DNA of 64,000 nucleotides, from positions 1-64,000 of the forward strand of contig NZ_JABBFR010000004.1 in NCBI RefSeq assembly GCF_018494065.1, written 5' to 3'. Position numbers and translations under genes: made by a program. The stretch is from Rosenbergiella gaditana. Lineage in GTDB: Bacteria; Pseudomonadota; Gammaproteobacteria; Enterobacterales; Enterobacteriaceae. Below the pieces are notes generated by a model. It saw nothing but the letters and a program-made list of their open reading frames with translations. It was not told where the DNA came from and searched no databases. Shown here one piece after another: positions 53,900 to 63,753 of this stretch (the stretch's first letter is position 1; the number at the start of each line of letters is the position of its first letter).

Positions 53900-54709
53900 A
53901 TGCCTGAATTACCTGAAGTCGAAACGAGCCGACGTGGAATTGCACCGCATATCGTCGGTGAGACACTGCTGTATGCTATCGTGAGACACCCACAGCTGCG
54001 TTGGCCGGTATCTGAAGAAATTTATCAGTTGAGTGATGAGACGGTCCTAAGCTTAGAGCGGCGAGCAAAGTATCTATTACTTGGGCTTAAGCACGGCTGG
54101 ATTATTATCCATCTTGGTATGTCAGGTCGCTTGCGTATTCTTAGCGAAGAAACGCCGCCAGAGAAACACGACCATGTTGATCTGGTCTTCAGTAATGGCA
54201 AAACCTTACGTTACACCGACCCACGTCGTTTTGGCGCATGGTTGTGGGAAACCGACCTCACGCAGAGCCGTGTATTGAGCCATCTCGGGCCAGAACCGCT
54301 CAGCGAAGCGTTCAATACGGGTTGGTTAATGCAAAAGTCGGCCACCAAGAAAATCGCCATCAAACCTTGGCTGATGGATAACAAATTGGTTGTTGGGGTA
54401 GGGAACATCTATGCCAGTGAATCGTTATTTCAAGCCGGTATTCACCCTGATCGTCCTGCAAACGGGTTGAGCCAACTCGAGAGCGAGCGGTTAGTCGCAT
54501 CGATAAAGGCGGTATTACAACGGTCAATAGAACAAGGTGGAACCACCTTGCGCGACTTTTTGCAGAGTGATGGTAAACCTGGATATTTTGCTCAACAGCT
54601 CAATGTCTATGGGCGTGCGGGCGAGCCGTGTTTACAATGTGGTACTCCAATTATGTCTAGCCGACATGCCCAACGTAGCACCTATTGGTGCCCGACTTGC
54701 CAGCATTAG
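53900..54709 (+). CDS. mutM: formamidopyrimidine-DNA glycosylase
   Basis: ATG 53900 gives [18 protein letters not shown], whose Pro after the removed Met is the catalytic nucleophile; an upstream in-frame ATG at 53876 would abolish this. At 269 residues it matches E. coli (269). It removes 8-oxoguanine and FaPy lesions. The lysine of [28 protein letters not shown] (H2TH) and the zinc finger CLQCGTPI...YWCPTCQH are present. It overlaps coaD tail-to-tail by 4 bases. Confidence 0.97.
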   Translation: MPELPEVETSRRGIAPHIVGETLLYAIVRHPQLRWPVSEEIYQLSDETVLSLERRAKYLLLGLKHGWIIIHLGMSGRLRILSEETPPEKHDHVDLVFSNGKTLRYTDPRRFGAWLWETDLTQSRVLSHLGPEPLSEAFNTGWLMQKSATKKIAIKPWLMDNKLVVGVGNIYASESLFQAGIHPDRPANGLSQLESERLVASIKAVLQRSIEQGGTTLRDFLQSDGKPGYFAQQLNVYGRAGEPCLQCGTPIMSSRHAQRSTYWCPTCQH

Positions 54710-55191
54710 TCGGCGAGGAATTTATTCAGTACCGCTTGATGGATCTCTGCTGTAACAAAGGTTTTAATATTTCCTTGGTGACGAGCCACCTCTTTAACGA
54801 TAGTGGAAGAAAGGAAAGCATACTGTTCATTCGGGGTCATGAAAATGGTTTCGAGTTGTGGGTTAAGCTGTTGGTTAGCCTGTGCCAGCTGGCGCTCGTA
54901 GTCAAAATCGGAGACTGAGCGAACGCCTCTAATTAAGACGGTGGCATGGTGTTGTTCTGCCAGCTGCGCCAGAAGGCTATTAAAACCGATAACCTTCACA
55001 TTGGCTAAGGAAGCCGTTGCGTGTTCTGCGAGCGTCACACGCTCCTCTAGACTGAATAACGGCTTTTTACTTGGATTCAATGCCACGGCAACAATTAGTT
55101 GCTCAAAAAGCGCTGCACTGCGCTTAATGATATCCAAATGCCCAAGAGTAATTGGGTCGAAGGTTCCCGGATAAATCGCCACAACTGACAT
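54706..55191 (-). CDS. coaD: phosphopantetheine adenylyltransferase
   Basis: ATG 55191 ([20 protein letters not shown]) gives 161 residues; an in-frame ATG at 55197 adds two. It catalyses the penultimate step of CoA synthesis. The nucleotidyltransferase motifs are [10 protein letters not shown] (T/HxGH) and LSSTIVKE (ISSSxVKE type, L for I). [17 protein letters not shown] is the substrate loop. The gene follows waaA by 8 bases, so the two are co-transcribed, as in E. coli. Confidence 0.96.
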   Translation of the reverse strand: MSVVAIYPGTFDPITLGHLDIIKRSAALFEQLIVAVALNPSKKPLFSLEERVTLAEHATASLANVKVIGFNSLLAQLAEQHHATVLIRGVRSVSDFDYERQLAQANQQLNPQLETIFMTPNEQYAFLSSTIVKEVARHQGNIKTFVTAEIHQAVLNKFLAD

Positions 55192-55199
55192 ACACACTC

Positions 55200-56477
55200 C
55201 TAATGAGATTGCGCGTTAAGATAGGGTTCGACAATATGCAGTAATTGTTGAAGAGCACCTTGGTTTTGATGCAAGACATCCACCGCATGCAATCCATAAT
55301 ATTTACGTAAGTCACTGTCTGCGAGTAGCTGAGTCATTTCTTGAATCAATGCAGCTTGGTCCGCCACAGTGATCAACCCTTGTGCCTGTTCTAGTCGCCC
55401 GCAAATATCGTTAAAATTCCAGATATGTGGTCCCATAATCACCGGAATGGCGTGGGCTGAAGGTTCTAGGGGATTGTGGCCACCACGTTCCACCAAGCTT
55501 CCACCGACAAATGCCACATCGGCAATACCGTAAAGTAACATTAGTTCACCCATAGTATCGCCAATCAGTACTTGCGTTGTGGTGCTAGGGACCTGATTTT
55601 CACTGCGCATCAGGGGTGCAAAGCCCAATTTTTGTGCAAGCTCTTTCACTGGTTGAAAGCGTTCTGGATGGCGAGGGACTAAAATCAATAACAGATTAGG
55701 GAAATGACTGAGTAACTGACGATGCGTCTCTAACATAATACGCTCTTCGCCTTCATGAGTACTTGCGGCAATCCATACCGGACGATGAGGCGCCCATTGT
55801 CGGCGTAATGCTACCGCCCTTGCTGCCAGTTCAGGCGTGACTGAAATATCGAACTTCAAACTTCCCGTCACAGAGACTTGTTCCGGTTTTGCCCCTAACG
55901 CAATAAATCGCTCACCATCTTCGCTGTTTTGTGCCGCGATACAGCTAATTTTTTGTAAAAGCTCCGCGAGCTCACGCCCTAATTTTTGGTAACGTTTGGC
56001 TGAACGCTCGGATAAACGTGCATTGGCAATGATCAGTGGAATTTGGCGACGATGTAACGTATGGATAATATTTGGCCAGAGCTCCGTCTCCATAATAATA
56101 ACTAAACGCGGAGCTGCTGTATCTAAGAAGCGATTAATAGCGGTTGGAAGGTCGTAAGGAAGATAAACGTGCGACACGTTCTTACCAAAAGCCGATTGTG
56201 CTCGCTCTGAACCAGTAGGGGTCATGGTGGTGACGGTAATCGGAATGGTGGGGTATTGATATTGCAGAGCTCTCACTAGCGGGATAGCCGCAAGGGTTTC
56301 TCCTACCGATACAGAGTGTAAAACAATACCTTCAGGCACGACTTTACCTTTGCAGTAGCCATAACGCTCTTTCCAGCGTAAGCGGTATCCTGGCAGTTTT
56401 TTACCGCGGTGCCAAAGTCTTATCCAAATCAACGGTTGGATGAGATAAAGTAAAAGGGTATAAACGGCAGTCAGCAT
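55200..56477 (-). CDS. waaA: Kdo transferase WaaA
   Basis: This 425-residue protein (E. coli 425) has one N-terminal membrane anchor and acts on the inner leaflet side, adding two Kdo residues from CMP-Kdo to lipid IVA. Conserved: VLHSVSVGETLAAIPLVRAL, MTPTGSERAQSAFGK, IIMETELWPNIIHTLHRR, WIAASTHEGEE and GGSLVERGGHNPLEPSAHAIP. It is divergent from the waaG operon across 355 bases. Confidence 0.97.
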   Translation of the reverse strand: MLTAVYTLLLYLIQPLIWIRLWHRGKKLPGYRLRWKERYGYCKGKVVPEGIVLHSVSVGETLAAIPLVRALQYQYPTIPITVTTMTPTGSERAQSAFGKNVSHVYLPYDLPTAINRFLDTAAPRLVIIMETELWPNIIHTLHRRQIPLIIANARLSERSAKRYQKLGRELAELLQKISCIAAQNSEDGERFIALGAKPEQVSVTGSLKFDISVTPELAARAVALRRQWAPHRPVWIAASTHEGEERIMLETHRQLLSHFPNLLLILVPRHPERFQPVKELAQKLGFAPLMRSENQVPSTTTQVLIGDTMGELMLLYGIADVAFVGGSLVERGGHNPLEPSAHAIPVIMGPHIWNFNDICGRLEQAQGLITVADQAALIQEMTQLLADSDLRKYYGLHAVDVLHQNQGALQQLLHIVEPYLNAQSH

Positions 56478-56832
56478 TGTATTATCGGTTGGCCTGAAAG
56501 AAGAAATAAAGGCGTCGATATTACCAGAAAAAAAGGGTTCTCACATTATACCCAGAACCTCAGACTTATCTGTTTACTGCTCGGGTCTATCTATCATTAT
56601 CTCGGTGCGAGGTCTGTACCACCGCTCGAATAGCCCCACTCATTGTACTAATTAGTGTAAACTCGGCTACATTGACTGAGCTTTCTTATCAACTGATGAT
56701 CTTTTTCAATGGTCTTTTGGATAAGTGAAAGCGGGGTGAGAAGGAACATGATCGCCTCTTAGTCCCCAAATAATGATTGGGGGCAGCGCTTCAAACTAAG
56801 ACATATCAAAGCCCCTTTGTGAGGACATTTAC
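56478..56832. promoter_or_regulatory. divergent control region between waaA and waaG
   Basis: 355 bases without a gene. A hairpin CCCCAA-N7-TTGGGG at 56764-56782 lies in the likely waaG leader. I looked for the RfaH ops/JUMPstart element (GGCGGTAG) that controls LPS core operons in E. coli and did not find it. Promoters for both sides must be here, but none is clear enough to call. Confidence 0.4.
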
Positions 56833-57978
56833 GTGAAAATAGCCTTCTGCTTACATAAATATTTCCCTTACGGTGGGCAGCAACGAGACTTTAAGCGTAT
56901 TGCATTAGCTTGCCAGCAGCGTGGGCATCAGGTCACTGTGTATACGTTTGAGTGGCAAGGAGAAAGGTGTCCGGGATTTGAGGTGGTTATCGTTCCGAAA
57001 CAGGGAGCCTCCAACCACGCCCGCAACCAATTTTTTAGCCGTTGGATCGCTGATTATCGGACAAAACACCCGGACGACTTATTAGTAGGATTTAATAAAA
57101 TGCCTGGCTTGGATCTCTATTTCGCCGCAGATGTTTGTTATGCAGCTAAAACGGCACAAGAAAAAGGGTTCTTTTATAAGCTGACGCCACGCTACCGTAG
57201 TTATTGTCAGGCTGAGAACGCGGTCTTTTCAACTGACTCGCATACTGAAATATTAGTATTAACGCCTCAACAACAAACCGATTTTATTCAGTTTTATCAA
57301 ACACCTTCTGAACGCTTCCATTTGCTTTCACCAGGCATCGACCCACACTTATTTTCATCACAACAACGTGAAAAATATCGAGTGGAAACGCGCCAGGTAC
57401 TTGGCCTGACTGACGGAGGTTTTTTCCTATTACAAGTGGGATCGGATTTCCGACGTAAAGGCGTAAAACGGAGTATCGAAGCCATTGCCGCTTTACCTTC
57501 CCAGCTTAAGGATAAGGTAACGTTTTGGGTTGTAGGTGCTGATAATTCGGCCAGCTACCGGAAATATGCAGAAAAACTAGGCGTATCAGCGCAGGTCGAT
57601 TTTCATCAAGGAAGAGAGGATATTCCCCAATTAATGGCCGCTGCCGATTTACTGCTCCATCCAGCACATCAAGAAGCTGCTGGCATCGTCTTAATTGAAG
57701 CGTTGGCGTCAGGGCTTCCCGTTATTTGCACTGAGATCTGTGGTAATGCACCTTATATCTCCGCCGCGGGAAATGGGGTGGTGATCGCTGAGCCTTTTAG
57801 CCAAGATAAATTGAATCAGGCTCTGGCGGTATCTCTACAAGACCCCGAACAATTAGAATTATGGTCACAGGCAGCGCTACGTTACTGTAAACAACAGGAT
57901 GTTTATCGTTTGCCAGAGCAGGCGGCAGATATTATTGAAAAGAGAGTGAAAGATGTTGCAACTCGAACAGCCTTTTAA
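56833..57978 (+). CDS. waaG: LPS core glucosyltransferase I WaaG
   Basis: This 381-residue GT4 enzyme adds the first outer-core hexose to heptose II. It has GTG start 56833 (GAGGAC upstream) and N-terminus MKIAFCLHKYFPYGGQQRDF as in WaaG. VGFNKMPGLDLYFAADVCYA, LLQVGSDFRRKGVKRSIEAI and HPAHQEAAGIVLIEALASGLP (E-x7-E) are conserved. It is the first gene of the outer-core operon; waaQ, which precedes it in E. coli, is absent. It overlaps waaP by 26 bases. Confidence 0.94.
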   Translation: MKIAFCLHKYFPYGGQQRDFKRIALACQQRGHQVTVYTFEWQGERCPGFEVVIVPKQGASNHARNQFFSRWIADYRTKHPDDLLVGFNKMPGLDLYFAADVCYAAKTAQEKGFFYKLTPRYRSYCQAENAVFSTDSHTEILVLTPQQQTDFIQFYQTPSERFHLLSPGIDPHLFSSQQREKYRVETRQVLGLTDGGFFLLQVGSDFRRKGVKRSIEAIAALPSQLKDKVTFWVVGADNSASYRKYAEKLGVSAQVDFHQGREDIPQLMAAADLLLHPAHQEAAGIVLIEALASGLPVICTEICGNAPYISAAGNGVVIAEPFSQDKLNQALAVSLQDPEQLELWSQAALRYCKQQDVYRLPEQAADIIEKRVKDVATRTAF

Positions 57979-58750
57979 GCAAGCGTGGGCGCACAGTGAC
58001 CCGTATTCAGAGATTTTGGCGCTGCAAGGTGAAACTTTCCGGCAAGTAGAAGCCAGAAAGACGATGCGTTTTGATTTTGCTGGCGACAGCTACTTTGTAA
58101 AATATCACCGCGGCACGGCATTAACAGAGGTACTGAAAAATCTCATTACGTTACGTTTGCCTGTGCTGGGTGCGAAAAATGAGTGGGAAGCCATTCAGCA
58201 TCTACAGAGGGTCAAGGTCTCAACAATGACCTGTTTTGGTTATGGCCAGCGTCATTGGAATCCATTACAGCGTGAATCTTTTATTATCACTAAAGATTTA
58301 AATCCGGCAATAAGCCTTGAAGACTATTGTGCGAATTGGGCGACTCAACCGCCTGCTTATCGCGTAAAAAGAGCGCTTATCAAGCAATTAGCTCGTACAG
58401 TTGCCACGATGCACCGCTCGGGACTTAACCACCGTGATTGCTATATTTGCCATTTCCTCTTAGCGCTTCCTTACGATACACATCAAGATAGCCCGACCCT
58501 CTCGGTGATTGATCTGCATCGCGCACAAATATGGAAAAAAATGCCAGTTCGTTGGCGGGATAAAGACCTTATCGCACTCTATTACTCAAGTTTTCCGTTG
58601 GGACTATCTCTACGAGACTATTGCTATTTCTTGGCTGAATACTTTTCTTGCTCGGTACGGGAGATTTTTCGGCAAGAGAGTCAGTTGATACGGCATGCTC
58701 AGAAAAAAGCTGAGAAAATTAAACAGCGTACGCTGAGAAAGAACCTTTAA
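57953..58750 (+). CDS. waaP: LPS core heptose(I) kinase WaaP
   Basis: This 265-residue enzyme (E. coli 265) phosphorylates heptose I, key to outer-membrane stability. The kinase-like catalytic segment is GLNHRDCYICHFLLALPYD, with FVKYHRGTALTEVLKNLITL, KNEWEAIQHLQ and LSVIDLHRAQIW (metal-binding DLHRAQ). It starts inside the end of waaG, indicating tight coupling. Confidence 0.95.
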   Translation: MLQLEQPFKQAWAHSDPYSEILALQGETFRQVEARKTMRFDFAGDSYFVKYHRGTALTEVLKNLITLRLPVLGAKNEWEAIQHLQRVKVSTMTCFGYGQRHWNPLQRESFIITKDLNPAISLEDYCANWATQPPAYRVKRALIKQLARTVATMHRSGLNHRDCYICHFLLALPYDTHQDSPTLSVIDLHRAQIWKKMPVRWRDKDLIALYYSSFPLGLSLRDYCYFLAEYFSCSVREIFRQESQLIRHAQKKAEKIKQRTLRKNL

Positions 58751-58768
58751 CGGAGCGAGGGGCCATTT

Positions 58769-59812
58769 ATGACCGCTGAAAAAACGTTAGCCATCCTGTC
58801 ATTATTGGCATGTGACAAGGCGATCAAACAACAGATTACGATTAACCCTTGTGCCGTGAAGGAAGCTGAAGTTCAGCTTCACGTTGGATGGGGAGCCGAT
58901 AGTGACTTCTTACTGGGAAGTGAGATCTCTATGGCCTCGGTTGCCTGTAATAATCTGTCGATACGTTTTCATTTCCATCTGTTTAGCAATAATATTCCAC
59001 AACTTGATCAGCAAAAATTAGTTGATCTTGCTCAGCAGTATGCTTTGAAGATCACGCTCTATACTCTTGATAACGACTATTTCGCCCAGCTTCCTACCAA
59101 TAGGTTATGGTCATCAGCGATCTACTACCGTTTTATAATGGCTGAAATCCTCTCTCAAACAACCTCTACAATGCTCTATCTTGATGCTGATGTTGTGTGC
59201 CAAGGCGATATAAGTGCATTACTCGAATTGGATTTTAAAAATAGTGTGGTAGCGGCTGTTCCAGAACGGGATGCGACATGGTGGGCGCATCAAGCAGAAG
59301 TTCTGGATTGCAAGGCACTGGCACAAGGCTATTTTAATTCTGGCGTGATGCTAATTAACCTCGATGCGTGGCGTTCGGAAGCGGTGTTCGAGCATATTTT
59401 ACGTTTGGCAGCAAACCCACACCTTCAAGCTACACTAACGTTTTACGATCAAGATTTACTGAATTTAGCGCTTGTTGATAAAAAAATATTTTTGAATAAC
59501 GTATATAATACGCAATATAGCCTTAACTATGAGCTCAATGAGGCGAAGCGTAAAAGCGCCAGTTCCTCCTGCATTTTTATGCATTTTATTGGACCGACTA
59601 AGCCTTGGCATCTGTGGGCACAGTACCCCAGTGCTCAGGCATTTCAACAGGTAAAGGCAAACTCCCCTTGGAAGGCGGAGCCTTTACAGTTACCCCGGTC
59701 AACGTATCAATATCGTTACTGTTACAAGCATTTGATTCATCAGAAAAACACACTAAAAGGATATGGATATTTTGTTAGGTATTTACTTCGTAAACTACTT
59801 TCTCGGCGATAA
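58769..59812 (+). CDS. GT8-family LPS core hexosyltransferase (WaaI/WaaO/WaaJ-like)
   Basis: This is a 347-residue glycosyltransferase of family 8. The metal-binding DxD is in LYLDADVVCQGDISAL, with LNIHVGWG-like QLHVGWGADSDFLLGSEISM, GYFNSGVMLINLDAWR and MHFIGPTKPWHLWAQYPSA. Family members add glucose or galactose from the UDP-sugar to the LPS outer core. Which linkage is made here cannot be read from the sequence. It lies between waaP and waaY. Confidence 0.88.
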   Translation: MTAEKTLAILSLLACDKAIKQQITINPCAVKEAEVQLHVGWGADSDFLLGSEISMASVACNNLSIRFHFHLFSNNIPQLDQQKLVDLAQQYALKITLYTLDNDYFAQLPTNRLWSSAIYYRFIMAEILSQTTSTMLYLDADVVCQGDISALLELDFKNSVVAAVPERDATWWAHQAEVLDCKALAQGYFNSGVMLINLDAWRSEAVFEHILRLAANPHLQATLTFYDQDLLNLALVDKKIFLNNVYNTQYSLNYELNEAKRKSASSSCIFMHFIGPTKPWHLWAQYPSAQAFQQVKANSPWKAEPLQLPRSTYQYRYCYKHLIHQKNTLKGYGYFVRYLLRKLLSRR

Positions 59813-59822
59813 ATAGATAGCT

Positions 59823-60539
59823 ATGGTTAATGAATCCAAACTTGCAGGCTACACCGTTTACACGAAAGGTGATGATCAATTTTTTATTAATATGTTGGAT
59901 GATTTTCTTCATTCACGCTTAGCGACGCTGAAAGTATTTCGAAGTATCCCTGATACTAAAGTGAGTCTTGTTGAAAAAGACGGAAAACTTTTTGTCTTGA
60001 AAGTGTTTACGCCCAAGGAAAAACGTAACGAGCGTTTTTTAAAGTCCTTCTTCCGCGGTGATTATTACTTAACCTTGTTCAAGCAAACTGCGATGCTGCG
60101 TGAGCGGAATGTGACATTTCCCAATGATTTTCATCTACTTGCAGAGACCAAAATCTTCAACTTCGCGAGTCGATTCATCATGATTATCGAATATATTCCT
60201 GGCGTAGAAATGGATATTTTGGCTGCAAAAGGCGAATTAACCGATCAAATCAAGTCTGAGGTATTAGAAAGCGTTAAAGTCTTACATCAACATCACGTTA
60301 TTTTTGATGATGCTCATAAGCAAAACTTTATGCTATCTAATGGGAAAGTACGAGTCATTGATTTATCGGGTAAAAACTACTCTCGTTTTCGTGCCGCCAA
60401 GGATTTTATCGACCTTGAAAGACACTTCGGAATCAGTAATTTTCATCGTGGTTTCTCTTATCAGTGGGTCAAACGTAAGTCGCAATTTCGCAAAAAATTC
60501 AAGGTATTTAAAGGACGCTTGATTGGGCGCTCAGTGTAA
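59823..60539 (+). CDS. waaY: LPS core heptose(II) kinase WaaY
   Basis: This 238-residue protein (E. coli about 232) is a kinase-like enzyme that phosphorylates heptose II after WaaP. FVLKVFTPKEKRNERFLKSF, IMIIEYIPGVEMD, HHVIFDDAHKQNFMLSNGK (catalytic HxD variant DDAHKQN) and VRVIDLSGK match WaaY. It starts 10 bases after the GT8 gene. In E. coli WaaY action needs WaaQ, which is missing from this cluster. Confidence 0.9.
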   Translation: MVNESKLAGYTVYTKGDDQFFINMLDDFLHSRLATLKVFRSIPDTKVSLVEKDGKLFVLKVFTPKEKRNERFLKSFFRGDYYLTLFKQTAMLRERNVTFPNDFHLLAETKIFNFASRFIMIIEYIPGVEMDILAAKGELTDQIKSEVLESVKVLHQHHVIFDDAHKQNFMLSNGKVRVIDLSGKNYSRFRAAKDFIDLERHFGISNFHRGFSYQWVKRKSQFRKKFKVFKGRLIGRSV

Positions 60540-60545
60540 GCGGTT

Positions 60546-61328
60546 ATGATCTCATTTTTCTCATCGGCGCAGCTTGCCCATTTACGTGAGCAAAGAAGAC
60601 ATTCAACCTGTCTTATTTTCCTCTCGGGACCTTCAGCCTCACAGGTCTCTATGTCCCAATTACGGTCCACCGATATTATCGCGGTCAACGGATCGGCGCG
60701 CTATTTGCTCAACAACGGTATCCAGCCCTTTATCTATCTGGTCACTGATGGACGATTCCCTCTACAATGTCTTGAGGAGTTCCAGCGGCATGTGGCTGAG
60801 AGCTGCTTTACCTTTATCAATCAAGAAGTCTTCGACTCAGCGCCGGCTGACTTACAAAGTTGGCTAGCAGAACACTGTTTTATCTTAAAAGAACTCTACA
60901 AAAGAGAGAAATCAGGCCCATTAAAAAAACTAAAGTATTCGCTATTTTGTGCTCGGAACCCAAGTGTCATTATGAACGTACCTTTCTCAAGAAAGAAAAG
61001 GTTGAAGGGGTTCTCTAAAGATATCACACTTGGCTATTGTAATTGTAAAACGGTCGCTTATGCCGCCATACAGTTAGCCTACTCTTTGACATATCGTAAA
61101 ATGATTTGCGCTGGTTTCGATTTAACGCCGGGTGGGCAACGATTTTATGAGCGCCAAGGTGAGGCGACAATGCCGTCGGAGATCAGTCAAGATACTCAGA
61201 AAATTATCGCGGTGTTACGGTTTATGAAAGAGAGAATCAATCCGCCGCTCTACACTCTATCGACTACGACAGCTATTCCTTATGAAATCATCCCACTAAT
61301 TGAACAAGAGGGTGGCGAGGCAGAATAA
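60546..61328 (+). CDS. LPS core protein, WaaZ-like (probable)
   Basis: This 260-residue protein without membrane segments starts 6 bases after waaY. STCLIFLSGPSASQVSMSQL, IIAVNGSARYLLNNGIQPFI and YLVTDGRFP suggest the WaaZ/RfaZ family involved in adding a third Kdo to the inner core in some E. coli/Salmonella LPS types. The later ITLGYCNCKTVAYAAIQLAY and MICAGFDLTPGGQRFY are compatible with a sugar-nucleotide-using fold. I am moderately sure of the family. Confidence 0.6.
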   Translation: MISFFSSAQLAHLREQRRHSTCLIFLSGPSASQVSMSQLRSTDIIAVNGSARYLLNNGIQPFIYLVTDGRFPLQCLEEFQRHVAESCFTFINQEVFDSAPADLQSWLAEHCFILKELYKREKSGPLKKLKYSLFCARNPSVIMNVPFSRKKRLKGFSKDITLGYCNCKTVAYAAIQLAYSLTYRKMICAGFDLTPGGQRFYERQGEATMPSEISQDTQKIIAVLRFMKERINPPLYTLSTTTAIPYEIIPLIEQEGGEAE

Positions 61329-61495
61329 CTCGGTTTGTCCACCGCTACACCGACCTTTTGAATCCCCTGAATTTTTACTCTATAGTAAGCTGCCAAAAGA
61401 GCAGGGCAAGCTCACGCCGAATGTTTCATCAGCGTGATCTCTTACAGTCGTAATAATCAGTAAATTATTAGACTAAGATTGAGTTAGGTAACGAT

Positions 61496-62731
61496 ATGAT
61501 TAATGAGTTGAAGGCAGTTTTTAGCCGGTTAGTGGGGATGGAGAAGTGGTGCTCATTTCTTTTTATTATGTTCATCGGGCTTTTTTTTGTGGATGGTATT
61601 ACCCGATATAAGCATCTTGTATTGTATTGCGCAATAATTACTTCTTTATGTATTGTTTATAAAGAAAGGCAGATATTAAAAGAACTTATAAAAAGTAATA
61701 TCGTTAAATTTTTAATTCTACTATTAATTACGGGTGTATACTCTTCATCTGTTTCTATAGATAACTCAATGAGTTTTAAGTATTTTTTTAATACGATCAT
61801 AGAAAAGACGGTTCTGACACCCATTGTGTTCTCACTCGTTATCAGTCAATTAACTCATCGAAAAATCTGTTGGTCTTTACTGGCCGGCATGGGGTTAATG
61901 TTTTTAATTTCTGGTGGAAAAGAGTTTTATTCTTATTATGTAGAGTATCGCCAAGGGATCTATCCATTTTCAAATTATAATCATCGGTTTATTGCTGAAG
62001 CGCTCATCTTCTCTCTATCCTGTATTTTATTACTTTGGAGAACTAAAGGCGTAAAAGCCAAACTGGCTTTTATTGTGGTGGGTTCCTTGTATGGTTTTCT
62101 TATGCTTGGCCTGTTACAGCGTGGGGCATGGCTGGCGATATTAGTATTCTCACTCCTTTGGTGCCTGTTTAATCGTGAGTGGAAATTACCTCTGATTGTT
62201 GCGCTCGTTGTAGCGGTCAGTGGTATGGGAGTATTTATGAACTTCCATGATCGCTTATCAGTGCTCACTTATAAACTGGGACAGACCTCAAGTAGCCATC
62301 GCTTTGGAAATGGTACACAAGGTGCGGCATGGGATATGATTATGCAGCATCCTGTAAAAGGTTCGGGTATTGGCGATAAGGTCTACCTTAAAGCCTATGC
62401 GGATAACTTACCGCATCACCCACAATGGTACTTCCGTGCGCCTATTGGTCCGCATAACTTCTTTTTATCTAACTGGTTTGCCGGCGGAATATTGGGATTG
62501 TTTACGTCAGTCAGTGTGGTGCTAGCTATTTTGGTGACGGCGTTTAAGGGATATCGACGCTCTGAACATATTATTAAGTATTGTTACAGCTCGATATTCT
62601 TAATGATGTTTGCCGATTTTTTTGTGAGAGGCTGGGTCGAAGAAACCTTTATTTTCCAAACGGCAATAGCATCGGCATTTTTGATGGGAATGTTTTTGAG
62701 TTCTCAACGGGCATTACGAAATAAGCATTAA
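61496..62731 (+). CDS. waaL: O-antigen ligase WaaL
   Basis: This 411-residue inner-membrane protein has about 11-12 membrane segments. It transfers undecaprenyl-linked O-antigen onto the core. The large periplasmic loop (about 250-330) contains SSHRFGNGTQGAAWDMIMQH, PVKGSGIGDKVYLKAY and the catalytic-region RAPIGPHNFFLSNWFAGG (H in PHN). A Wzy/WaaL-type domain is clear. It lies 167 bases after the WaaZ-like gene and looks AT-richer at its 5' end, so it may have its own promoter. Confidence 0.88.
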   Translation: MINELKAVFSRLVGMEKWCSFLFIMFIGLFFVDGITRYKHLVLYCAIITSLCIVYKERQILKELIKSNIVKFLILLLITGVYSSSVSIDNSMSFKYFFNTIIEKTVLTPIVFSLVISQLTHRKICWSLLAGMGLMFLISGGKEFYSYYVEYRQGIYPFSNYNHRFIAEALIFSLSCILLLWRTKGVKAKLAFIVVGSLYGFLMLGLLQRGAWLAILVFSLLWCLFNREWKLPLIVALVVAVSGMGVFMNFHDRLSVLTYKLGQTSSSHRFGNGTQGAAWDMIMQHPVKGSGIGDKVYLKAYADNLPHHPQWYFRAPIGPHNFFLSNWFAGGILGLFTSVSVVLAILVTAFKGYRRSEHIIKYCYSSIFLMMFADFFVRGWVEETFIFQTAIASAFLMGMFLSSQRALRNKH

Positions 62732-62740
62732 TCTATTTTT

Positions 62741-62774
62741 AGCATCCAGGTAATAAGGCCATTATCTGGATGCT
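62741..62774. terminator. bidirectional terminator between waaL and waaC
   Basis: AGCATCCAG and CTGGATGCT pair over 9 bp, with further pairing inside the 16-base loop; TTTTT precedes it and TAATTTATT follows. It lies between convergent genes, 4 bases before the waaC stop. Confidence 0.8.
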
Positions 62775-62778
62775 TAAT

Positions 62779-63753
62779 TTATTCAATACAGCCAATGGCA
62801 GTGAGTTTATCAAGGACATCTTTGGGCTGAATTTCGCTCATTTTCCCCGTAGGTTGACCTTTTATCACGTGTTGGTTCTTTCCATACCCGCCGATCAGTA
62901 ACGGGTCTGTTGGGCCATATAAGGTTATATTAGGACGGTCTAACGCTGCGGTTAGATGACTCAGTCCGGTATCGACCGAGACAACGCCTTTTGCACCGGC
63001 TAGTTGTGTTGCGACTTCACTGAGTGAAAGTTTCGGTAACACTTCTACCTGAGGACGGCCTTCTGCCAGTCGTATAGCACGTTGCTGTTCTAGCGACGAA
63101 CCCCAAGGTAATTTCACTTTTAGCCCCCGTGCTATCACTAAGTCGATCAAGGTTTCCCAAGCGCTTTCTGGCCAATGTTTATCGTCACGTGTTGTCGCAT
63201 GTAAAAATACGAGATAGTGATTGGCATCCGCGGGAAGGGCGCTAACAAAATGTTGGGCGATGGCATAATCACCCTGCGTTTCGGGTTGCTGATATCCAAG
63301 ACTCGCAGAAAATAGCGCCCTGATTTTCTCAACTGCATGCTGCTGCTTACTCATCCGGTAACAACGGTCGTACCAGCAACTCGCAAGCGGCTCGCGGGCA
63401 CTATGCCAGTCCAGACCATGTTTAGTGCCACGGGATTTTCGAGTAATTAAGGCTGAGCTCTTGATCAGCCCCTGGGCATCAATGACGGCATCATAGTGGA
63501 CACTGTTAAGTTGCTGGTAAAAGCGCTGACGCTCTTCTCGGATATCCCGACGGAACCAATTCTTTCGCCAACGACGAATCGCTACTGGAATCACACGATC
63601 TACTGCTTGATGCCAAGTTGGAATTTGGCTAAATCCCTCTTCGACGACCCAATCGAAACGAATGGTCGGGATCTGCTTCAGCGCATCAGTTAGCGCAGGC
63701 AGCGTATGAATAACGTCGCCCATTGATGAAGTCTTAACGATTAAGACGCGCAT
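62779..63753 (-). CDS. waaC: LPS heptosyltransferase I WaaC
   Basis: This 324-residue GT9 enzyme (E. coli 319) adds the first heptose to Kdo2-lipid A. MRVLIVKTSSMGDVIHTLPA (acceptor-site D), IDAQGLIKSSALITRKSRGT, LHATTRDDKHWPESAWETLI and VSVDTGLSHLTAALDRPNIT, LYGPTDPLLIGGYG are characteristic. The start overlaps the waaF stop by 13 bases, as part of the hldD-waaF-waaC operon arrangement. Confidence 0.96.
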   Translation of the reverse strand: MRVLIVKTSSMGDVIHTLPALTDALKQIPTIRFDWVVEEGFSQIPTWHQAVDRVIPVAIRRWRKNWFRRDIREERQRFYQQLNSVHYDAVIDAQGLIKSSALITRKSRGTKHGLDWHSAREPLASCWYDRCYRMSKQQHAVEKIRALFSASLGYQQPETQGDYAIAQHFVSALPADANHYLVFLHATTRDDKHWPESAWETLIDLVIARGLKVKLPWGSSLEQQRAIRLAEGRPQVEVLPKLSLSEVATQLAGAKGVVSVDTGLSHLTAALDRPNITLYGPTDPLLIGGYGKNQHVIKGQPTGKMSEIQPKDVLDKLTAIGCIE

